A stretch of DNA of 64,000 nucleotides from Paenibacillus contaminans (GTDB taxonomy: Bacteria; Bacillota; Bacilli; Paenibacillales; NBRC-103111), in NCBI RefSeq assembly GCF_003285015.1, contig NZ_QMFB01000004.1:1-64000 (forward strand), in the 5' to 3' direction. Below are positions 53,411 through 60,765 of the stretch, one piece after another. Numbering within the stretch: position 1 is the stretch's first letter; the number at the start of each line of letters is the position of its first letter. Made by a program: the position numbers and the translations under genes. Under the pieces are notes generated by a model. The model was not told where the DNA came from and searched no databases. It saw only the letters and a program-made list of their open reading frames with translations.

Positions 53411-53589
53411 GCGATCCAGGTAATGCTTGATCCATGTAATGCTCGATCCACGTAATGCGCGATCCATTCAATACCTTGATCCATGTAATGCGCGATACAC
53501 GTAATGCGCGATCCATTCAATACCTTGATCCATGTAATGCGCGATCCACGTAATGCACGAACCATACAATGCCGCAATCCACGTAATGC
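53411..53589. repeat. Tandem repeat of about 16 bp inside the operon
   Basis: About 11 imperfect copies of GCGCGATCCAYGTAAT (plus strand) occupy the gap between two permease genes. Some units are variants (ACCTTGATCCATGTAAT, GCGCGATCCATTCAAT), and a three-unit block of about 49 bp is itself repeated (from about 53459 and 53508), showing growth by duplication. Unit length is 16-17 bp, so it is not a codon repeat. It would be transcribed within the operon. Confidence 0.8.
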
Positions 53590-53597
53590 CGCGGCAA

Positions 53598-54470
53598 TCA
53601 ACCGGTCCCCATACCCGACGCTTTATTCACCTTCTGAAACACCCACAACGCAATCCCGAGGAATACGAGGATGATCACGAAATAGATCCAGGCCAAAGCG
53701 CTTGACTGTCCGTAGTTGTTGCTGGATACCTGGGACAAAATCGGGTTTGTCGGGAATGTAAATAAATCAACCGTCGTGTAAATAAGATTAAGCAGGATGA
53801 ACGGAGTCATGCCGGGAAGCGTAATTTTCCAAAACACTTCCCAAGGCGTCGCGCCGTCGATTCTCGCGGCCTCGTAAACCGAAGCGCCGATCGTTTGCCG
53901 TCCGGCCAAAAAAATCAGAATTTGCACGCCGGAATACCACAGGATCAGGACGAAGGATCCCATGACGGCAACGATCGGTCCCCCCCATGCAGCCGACAAG
54001 TTTTCCGACACAAGCGAAGCGATGTTATACCTTTGGAGGAATCCGAGCTCCCCTTCGCCCTGCGTCATGAATTCCCGTACGACCTCCCCGGTTGTGAAAA
54101 TGACGGGCAGGAAGAAAATCGAGCGAAACAACGGACGTCCCGGAAATTTCTGGTTCAGCATAATGGCGACAAGCAGCGAGAAGATCAAAATGATCGGAAT
54201 CATAAAAAGCGACTGCCGCAAAAAAGGGAATAACGAATTGTACAGGATGTCTCCGTTCTCCAGCAAAATGTACTTGTAATGCTTCAATCCGACCGGATTC
54301 ACCTCGATGCCGGTACTCATAATCGCTACCTGATGAAAGCTCATGTAGAGCGAGTAGCCGATCGGGAAAGCCATGAATGCCAAAAAACCGATGAACCACG
54401 GGGCTATGAACAGCGAGCCCTCCAGCTTGCGGATCGCCTGACCGGAAAGCTTACTTCGCTTGGCCGTCAA
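53598..54470 (-). CDS. Sugar ABC transporter permease (MalF type), second pair
   Basis: The 290-residue permease has six transmembrane helices and an EAA loop (EAARIDGATPWEVFWKITLP). Its ATG overlaps the stop of the DUF5696 gene in ATGA, so it is coupled to it. Together with the permease after the repeat it is the second complete permease pair in the operon; only one binding protein is seen, so the two pairs may share it or one may work with a binding protein elsewhere. Confidence 0.92.
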   Translation of the reverse strand: MTAKRSKLSGQAIRKLEGSLFIAPWFIGFLAFMAFPIGYSLYMSFHQVAIMSTGIEVNPVGLKHYKYILLENGDILYNSLFPFLRQSLFMIPIILIFSLLVAIMLNQKFPGRPLFRSIFFLPVIFTTGEVVREFMTQGEGELGFLQRYNIASLVSENLSAAWGGPIVAVMGSFVLILWYSGVQILIFLAGRQTIGASVYEAARIDGATPWEVFWKITLPGMTPFILLNLIYTTVDLFTFPTNPILSQVSSNNYGQSSALAWIYFVIILVFLGIALWVFQKVNKASGMGTG

Positions 54471-56710
54471 TGTGCCGTTCCTCCTTCCACGATCAAGTAA
54501 TCGAGCGGTTTCAGGGATATTTCGCCGCTTGTGTAAGCCGTGCCGCCATAGTTGACGATGATGCGTTTACCGCCGGCGTAGGTCGTCTCTTTCACTTCGG
54601 CCGCAAGCGTACGATGGCCTACGATGAATTGATCCTGCACGTCGCCGAGCGCTTCGTTCATTTCCCGGTATTCCTGAACCGCTTCCTTTTCCCAGCTCCG
54701 GAAATCCGGACTGTATAAGTGAAGCTCGTAAGCATCTTTAAAGCTCTCGGCGTTCTCATAGATAAAAATGAAAGAAGGAGCGGATCCGTATTCCAAGCCG
54801 CGTAAAAATTGCTTGCGGTATTCCTGACGATCGTTCGCATAGGACGACGTATAGTGGACGAGTCCGTGCAGCGCGATCTGAATGAACGGAACAGCCGTTT
54901 CCGAGAACGAGTCGTACGAATAGTCGTCGACCAAATGGTCGATCGTGCCGACGTAAGGGAAAGCGAAGCTGCTCGATCCGAAACCCCGAAGGCCGAGTGA
55001 AGCGTCTTTGAATTTTTCCATAAGCGCTTGCTGTTTTACCCTGCTTTCCGTTCGGCTAAGCGGGTAGTTCGTATTGAAATCGCTGATAAGCGATTGTCCC
55101 AACCCCATAAGCGTGACGCCGTCGGCGCCAAGCTTCTTGAAATATTCGATATCCTGGTCAAGCACGTTATCCAGATAGCCCAAGCTGACGATATTTTTCA
55201 AGACGGTTCCGCCCAAATCGCGAAGGCCGTGTTTTCGCTTATTGAAACTTCCGGCATCGCTTGTGTTAAGCAAATAGTTGGTGTTTAAATAAACCGGAAT
55301 ATCCAGCGAATGGGCGAATTGGATGAATACCTTCATCCCATTGTCGCCGCCGAGCCGTTTGTCCACGGGCAGCGGAGCGCCGTGATCGCTGAAGCCGCCC
55401 TTCGCCCAGCCCATATAGTCGACGACCATATTGTCGATGCCGAGGTCGTACAACCGCTGCACCATTTTCATCGCGTCGCTCGTCGTCGTCGACCGGAGAT
55501 AACGGTCCGCGATCAGCCCCCCGGGTCCCCGTTCCGCTCCGACAATCGTAACCGTCATCGGCACCTTTGTATCGTTCTTCGGTTTAAGCGGTTCCAGCTT
55601 GTGCGTTTCCATCAAGTATTGTCGATACCGCTCGGCCATCCCGACATAGTTTGCTTTCATCCTGTCGAGCAGAAGGTAACGAACGGCGCGATCGCCTTGA
55701 AATCGATTCTCCTTGTTATACGTAACGAAAAATCTGCCTTTGGCTTCGTTCGTCACTTGTTTATAACTCGATCGATAGTTTTGCTGAGCGGTTATCCAGT
55801 TGTAGCCGCTGAACACGCCGGACGGCGAGGCGACGACATCGGAGAACTCGGCTCCGTCTTCGATAACCGAAACGAAGCCTTTATCGCCCGATTTGGCGCC
55901 GAATACGGGAATCGAAATCGGATTCCGGGATTGGGGATCGTCGTTTGCTTTGAACGAAATGTCGGTTCCGTATACGGCTTCCTGATAAATCCGGTTCACG
56001 TTCGTATTGTGTTGACTATAAGGAATGAGCGCGCCGGAGCCGTCCGGTATGAACAAGTAGCCCTCCTGGCCTGCGGAATGCTCCGCCCCGAAAAATGGGT
56101 AAAGCCGGATCCAGACAAGGCTTAACGCGCCTTCCTTGACCCCGGATTCCACGATTTTCGTGACAATCGAGTCCCGTTCCACTTTAACCTCGATCGGAAT
56201 CGTGAACTGCTTCGACGGTATGTCGAAGGTCAGCTTGAAGCCTCCGTCGATCGAAGCGACATCGATGATATTGCCTTGCTCTTCGAGCAAGTTCGTTTCT
56301 TTCGGCTGCGTCGCTTTGCCTGTCAAATCGACATAACTCAGCATGACTGGGGAACGCAGATGCGTTCTCCAAATGCCCTCCTGAGCTTCCGCAAGCCATT
56401 GACCCGGATCGGGATACGAATGCCAAACGTTGCCGTTCCGCTTATCGGTGACGGCGAAGTGGCCGGATTTGGCGTCAAGCCTCAATTCGAGTTCTCCGGA
56501 TTCGGCAACCGTTTGGAAATCGGCATCCTTCGGCAGCTCATCCATGCCTTTGTTTACTTTCGCCGCCCCCGCTTTTGCAGGAGGGGCGGCCAGGGCAACC
56601 CCTCTATCGATCGTACCGATATCGAGACGCGTCCCTACGAACAATATCAGAGAGGCTAGTAACAAAGCCCAGATCCAATAAGATGCAGGAAATCGTTTGA
56701 GCAGCTTCAT
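54467..56710 (-). CDS. DUF5696 protein, membrane-anchored, with glycosidase-like core
   Basis: The 747-residue protein has one N-terminal hydrophobic segment (about 10-27; signal or anchor) and then an extracellular part. Residues 60-340 are beta-rich (LRLDAKSGHFAVTDKRNGNV) and 390-640 look like a TIM barrel (LGIDNMVVDYMGW, IPVYLNTNYLLN, LGADGVTLMGLGQ), as in clan-D-type glycosidases. It matches DUF5696, a family known from Paenibacillus transporter operons. Catalytic Asp/Glu are plausible at VVDYMGW and LGADGVT, but this is inference. ATGA overlaps at both ends couple it to the NHL-YIP1 gene and the permease. Confidence 0.78.
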   Translation of the reverse strand: MKLLKRFPASYWIWALLLASLILFVGTRLDIGTIDRGVALAAPPAKAGAAKVNKGMDELPKDADFQTVAESGELELRLDAKSGHFAVTDKRNGNVWHSYPDPGQWLAEAQEGIWRTHLRSPVMLSYVDLTGKATQPKETNLLEEQGNIIDVASIDGGFKLTFDIPSKQFTIPIEVKVERDSIVTKIVESGVKEGALSLVWIRLYPFFGAEHSAGQEGYLFIPDGSGALIPYSQHNTNVNRIYQEAVYGTDISFKANDDPQSRNPISIPVFGAKSGDKGFVSVIEDGAEFSDVVASPSGVFSGYNWITAQQNYRSSYKQVTNEAKGRFFVTYNKENRFQGDRAVRYLLLDRMKANYVGMAERYRQYLMETHKLEPLKPKNDTKVPMTVTIVGAERGPGGLIADRYLRSTTTSDAMKMVQRLYDLGIDNMVVDYMGWAKGGFSDHGAPLPVDKRLGGDNGMKVFIQFAHSLDIPVYLNTNYLLNTSDAGSFNKRKHGLRDLGGTVLKNIVSLGYLDNVLDQDIEYFKKLGADGVTLMGLGQSLISDFNTNYPLSRTESRVKQQALMEKFKDASLGLRGFGSSSFAFPYVGTIDHLVDDYSYDSFSETAVPFIQIALHGLVHYTSSYANDRQEYRKQFLRGLEYGSAPSFIFIYENAESFKDAYELHLYSPDFRSWEKEAVQEYREMNEALGDVQDQFIVGHRTLAAEVKETTYAGGKRIIVNYGGTAYTSGEISLKPLDYLIVEGGTAH

Positions 56711-58848
56711 CGCAGTCTCACCTCCTGATACACTTCATGTATGAAGTCTTTCAAATCGCTGCTCAGGCCGAGTACGACGAGCGCGAGAACCGCAAGCGCC
56801 AAAAACGTCAAGAGAGAGAGCAAGACGTTAATAATCGTTTCGCCTACCGAATAATTTTGCAGCGATTGGATTTTCCAGAACACCATCAATCCGGTCCAGA
56901 CGTACAAAGCTTTTTCCATAAAATCGTAAATCGTCTGCTCCGACATCGTCAAAACGTTGGAAACGGCCGCAAGCGGAATGCCGATCAGGATGAACGGGAT
57001 GAGCGCATATGCGTTGCCGACGAATACGTCCTTGAACCGGCCTTCTCCGCGGTAAATCGAGCTGACCAAATAGTTGGATACGACCCAGCCGAACCAGACC
57101 GCTCCATACTGCAGAAGAAGAGACAATAAATTGACGCTGTTAGCATCGTCCATGTTGAACGAAAAACCTGTGAACAACTTCATGACGACAAGCGCTGCAT
57201 ACGCGATGATCAGCAGAATGACGGCGCTTCGATACCCGCCTTTATGTTCATAGCGGAGCGCGGTGAAACCGTCGATCGGGTGTTTCAGCATGTAGAACAT
57301 ATGCTTGAGCTTCACGACGAATTCGTTGTTGGAACGCGTGCGATTGTTCCATGCTTGGCGCCATGCCGTTCGGCGGGTCGCTCTTTCGAACAGCAAAAGC
57401 GAAATAATGGCTGCGGCCATGCATGTTGCGACTACCGAGAAATGGCTTTGGAACCACTGAAGGCGGATTTGCCAGAACGTGTCGGAATATCCCTTATGAT
57501 CGTCGCCACGCTTGAACAGCTCGAGCGCTTCCTTGTAGTTCCCTTGCTTATAAGCTGCTTTTGCCAAACCGAGTATGGCCGGCGAATAATTGGCGTTCAA
57601 CCGAAGCACCTCGCGCCAATGCCGCTCGCTTTCCTCATAGCGTCCTTGCAAAGTCAGCTTGTTCGCCGCATTCACTTTGTCGCCGAACTCGGACAAGCGG
57701 AACAGCTGGAGGACGCCTTCTTGCCCGTCAAGGAGAATCAAGTCGTTGCGTGAGTTGGCATCGACGGCTACAGGATTTTTCATCGATCCGAGCTGGATCG
57801 TGTTAGGCGAAGACGGGCCGGCCCAGAAAAAGAGCAAATTCCCGTTCGCATCATACTGGTTGATGTAGTTATAAGAAGAATCGATCGCCGTCATATTCCC
57901 GTTCGAGTCGATGGCGATATCGATCAGCTGCGGGGCGACCGAACCGCCTGCCGCGAATTTGAGGTCGGACTGCCGCACTTCGCCGAACGTTTTGCTTTCG
58001 AGCATGTTAAGCCCTTTGATGCTCAGCTTTTTGATTTGCTCGCTCTTGATGTCTTTACCGGCTGTCGTCGTGTACAGGAACCCGTCATGGTCGACCGCGA
58101 CGCTTCTTATCGCGCCCGGCAGCTTGCTGATCTCGTTCGCGTACATCTTCTTTGGATACAGCAGCCGCTTCATCGCGTCGAGCGGAGAGAAGACCGTTTT
58201 GTTCGCTCCGTAAAAGCTTTGGAAATTGCCTTGCGGATCCAGCTGCAGCAGCCCTTGATAACCGCCGAGCACGGCGATGTACAGAAATCCGCGCTTATCG
58301 ACGACAAGCCTCGTCGGGTCGAACTTGAAAGATTCCGGCATATATTTCGAATCCGGCCTTTTGTACTCTCTAATGTAATTGCCATCCTTGTCCATGCGGA
58401 CTATCCGCTTATTGCCGGTATCGGCGACGTATAGGTCGAAATCATCCGTAACGAATACGCCTTCCGGTTTATTGAACGAACCGCCCGGCGAATCCCGCTC
58501 CGGCGCGATAATACGGATAAACGCCCCTTCGGGTCCGAACTCGACGATCCGGTTATTGCCGGTATCCGCCACGAAAATATGGTCCCGCTTATCGATAAAG
58601 ACGTCTTTCGGATTTTGCAGCGGAGACGATTTGGCCGTCCCCGGGTTGTCGGGATCGGGAATCGTCAAGTCTTTGCCGAACATCCCTTCCGGCGTGTATG
58701 CCGGCTGCGTCCAGACCAGGCGTCCTTGTTTATCTTTGGAGTTCGTCCAGTAGGGCACTTCCGCGTATGCGGACAGAGGCACGAGCGCCGCTGCGGTTAA
58801 CGTAAGGAAGAGCAGCGTCAGAACCCGCCGGCTGCTTCTCAGTTTCAT
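56707..58848 (-). CDS. NHL-repeat, TPR and YIP1 membrane protein
   Basis: The 713-residue protein has a signal peptide (to about 29), four or more NHL repeats (about 60-400; for example DVFIDKRDHIFVADTGNNRI and GVFVTDDFDLYVADTGNKRI) forming an extracellular beta-propeller, a short TPR-like pair (about 405-455, LQGRYEESERHWREVLRLN), a transmembrane helix near 480, and a five-helix YIP1-like domain (about 520-705). The combination suggests a sensor or scaffold that links an outside ligand to the membrane. CGGAGGATAAATC gives a good start. It lies between the two transporter halves of the operon. Function unknown. Confidence 0.82.
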   Translation of the reverse strand: MKLRSSRRVLTLLFLTLTAAALVPLSAYAEVPYWTNSKDKQGRLVWTQPAYTPEGMFGKDLTIPDPDNPGTAKSSPLQNPKDVFIDKRDHIFVADTGNNRIVEFGPEGAFIRIIAPERDSPGGSFNKPEGVFVTDDFDLYVADTGNKRIVRMDKDGNYIREYKRPDSKYMPESFKFDPTRLVVDKRGFLYIAVLGGYQGLLQLDPQGNFQSFYGANKTVFSPLDAMKRLLYPKKMYANEISKLPGAIRSVAVDHDGFLYTTTAGKDIKSEQIKKLSIKGLNMLESKTFGEVRQSDLKFAAGGSVAPQLIDIAIDSNGNMTAIDSSYNYINQYDANGNLLFFWAGPSSPNTIQLGSMKNPVAVDANSRNDLILLDGQEGVLQLFRLSEFGDKVNAANKLTLQGRYEESERHWREVLRLNANYSPAILGLAKAAYKQGNYKEALELFKRGDDHKGYSDTFWQIRLQWFQSHFSVVATCMAAAIISLLLFERATRRTAWRQAWNNRTRSNNEFVVKLKHMFYMLKHPIDGFTALRYEHKGGYRSAVILLIIAYAALVVMKLFTGFSFNMDDANSVNLLSLLLQYGAVWFGWVVSNYLVSSIYRGEGRFKDVFVGNAYALIPFILIGIPLAAVSNVLTMSEQTIYDFMEKALYVWTGLMVFWKIQSLQNYSVGETIINVLLSLLTFLALAVLALVVLGLSSDLKDFIHEVYQEVRLR

Positions 58849-58873
58849 GATTTATCCTCCGAATCTGCGTCCT

Positions 58874-59791
58874 TTATTTAATGCCGGAATGCGCCATCGT
58901 CGCGATAACTTTGCGCTGGTAGAATAAGAAGAACAAGAAGTTCGGCAGAAACAGGATGAGCGCTGCAGCCGCGGCGGCGCCTTGCCTTGCTACGGAGTTT
59001 GCCGCTCCGGAGGTAATCGTGCCGAGGAAAAACGGGAATGTTTTCATCGATTCGTCCTGCATGAACAATCTGGACGTTTCCACGTTGCCCCAAGCGCTTT
59101 GAAACGTCAGGATCGCGACGGTTGCCACCGCAGGCATAATGGTGGGAATGACGATTTTAAGGAAAACCGTAAATTCGCGGGCACCGTCCATTTTGGCCGC
59201 TTCGAGCAGCTCGTTCGGAACTTGATCGACGAACTGCTTCATCAGGAAGACGCTGACGGGAGCGGCCAAGGCGGGCAGCAAGTGGCCGAAATACGTATTC
59301 ATGATGCCCAGCTTCGACACGACCAGGTAACGCGGAATGCCGACCGTCTCCGGCGCGAACATAAGCGTAAGCAGGATCGCGGCGAACAGCACTTTATGGC
59401 CGGGAAATTTATGCTTGGAAAGCGGATAAGCGCATAATGCGCTGACGATAACGACTCCGGCTACCGTAAGTAGGGTAACCGCCGCGCTGTTAAACAAGTA
59501 ACGGGTCACCGGAACCGCGGAATTGCTCGACAGAAGGAACAGTTCCTTGAAATTATGGAGCGACGGATCTTCCACGTAAATGCGGGGCGGAACGATGAAC
59601 AGCTCCTGATACGGCTTAAGCGAGTTTGTAAAAATGAATACAAGCGGAATGAGCATGAATACGGATAACAGCGTCAGCAGCACGTACAGCATTTTCTGAA
59701 AGGCGTCTTTCTTCTCCAGCCTGTTCCTTCTTTTATTCCGGACGGATGCGAGGAAACGCGTGATCTTGTTGCCGGCTATGTCGGCCATCAT
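58874..59791 (-). CDS. Carbohydrate ABC transporter permease (MalG type), first pair
   Basis: The 305-residue protein has six transmembrane helices and an EAA loop (EAAKMDGAREFTVFLKIVIP). Its N-terminus is basic (KKDAFQKML). Its ATG overlaps the MalF-type partner's stop by four bases. It probably forms the pore fed by the fused binding protein upstream and energised by the ATPase at the window's right edge. Confidence 0.92.
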   Translation of the reverse strand: MMADIAGNKITRFLASVRNKRRNRLEKKDAFQKMLYVLLTLLSVFMLIPLVFIFTNSLKPYQELFIVPPRIYVEDPSLHNFKELFLLSSNSAVPVTRYLFNSAAVTLLTVAGVVIVSALCAYPLSKHKFPGHKVLFAAILLTLMFAPETVGIPRYLVVSKLGIMNTYFGHLLPALAAPVSVFLMKQFVDQVPNELLEAAKMDGAREFTVFLKIVIPTIMPAVATVAILTFQSAWGNVETSRLFMQDESMKTFPFFLGTITSGAANSVARQGAAAAAALILFLPNFLFFLFYQRKVIATMAHSGIK

Positions 59792-60765
59792 TCATCCCCC
59801 CGGGCTCCGAATAATTTATGACCGAGCTTATTGGCTGCGTACATCATGACGAGCAGGAATACCGATAAGGCCGAAGCGTACCCCATCTCGAAACGGACAT
59901 CGCCGTAATCCTGAATATGGCTCATGAGGACATGGCCTGCATATTGGGGAGTCGGAAACGTACCGGACAACTGTTGGCCGATTTCCCCCGCCTTAAAAGT
60001 GCCGACGATCGCCATAACCGCGCTGAACAGCATTTGCGGCTTCATCGACGGAATCGTGATATGCCAAATTTCTTGCAGGCGGCTCTTAACCCCGTCGATC
60101 CGTCCGGCTTCATAGAGCTCCTTGTTGACGTTCAGCACGCCGGCAAGCTGGGCCAGAAAGCCGACGCCCATGCTGGACCATAAGGTTACGGCAACCATCG
60201 CGTTCATCAAATATTTCGGGTCCGTGACCCATAGGACCGGTTTGTCGATAAGCCCCATTCCGAGGAGTATGCTGTTCAAATAACCGATTCGATCCCCCAT
60301 CAGAAGGGGGGCCCATACGGCGACCATCGCCGTACCGGCTACAAGCGACGGGCTATAAATAATAAGCGCGTATACGGTTCTCGAATAATTCGGCAGCTGG
60401 GAAATGAGCCAGGCCAGGATGAAAGACGCGATATAACCCCCGGGCCCGACCAGCAGCACGAATTTGATCGTGTTCGGCAGCGCGTTTTTCAGGAATATCA
60501 AATCTTGCGACAGCAAGTACAAATAATTTTGCCAACCGACGAAACGGGGCGGCTGAAGGGCGTTGAAATATGTGAAGCTAAGCAGCACGGCGAGCAGGAC
60601 CGGAACGAAAATAAAAGCCGTAAAGCATAATACGAAAGGCGCGATAAACAAATACGAGAGCCTGTAGGACCATACGCGTTTAAGGTACGCGTTCACATGC
60701 GTCCCGAGCTTATAGCCCCTTTTCTCACCGATTGCCGCCGTCATTCCGGCTTCACTTCGGGACAT
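59788..60765 (-). CDS. Sugar ABC transporter permease (MalF type), first pair
   Basis: About 325 residues with six to seven transmembrane helices and an EAA loop (EAGRIDGVKSRLQEIWHITIP; the usual second Ala is Gly). I choose the ATG at 60765, nine nt after AAGGAG; the TTG three codons earlier directly abuts the ribosome site. It overlaps the binding-protein gene by 14 bp. Confidence 0.9.
   Translation of the reverse strand: MSRSEAGMTAAIGEKRGYKLGTHVNAYLKRVWSYRLSYLFIAPFVLCFTAFIFVPVLLAVLLSFTYFNALQPPRFVGWQNYLYLLSQDLIFLKNALPNTIKFVLLVGPGGYIASFILAWLISQLPNYSRTVYALIIYSPSLVAGTAMVAVWAPLLMGDRIGYLNSILLGMGLIDKPVLWVTDPKYLMNAMVAVTLWSSMGVGFLAQLAGVLNVNKELYEAGRIDGVKSRLQEIWHITIPSMKPQMLFSAVMAIVGTFKAGEIGQQLSGTFPTPQYAGHVLMSHIQDYGDVRFEMGYASALSVFLLVMMYAANKLGHKLFGARGDE

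Noticed and set aside
53411-53589. CRISPR array or transposon ends
   Set aside because: Repeat of about 16 bp without spacers; no terminal inverted repeats and no nearby transposase.
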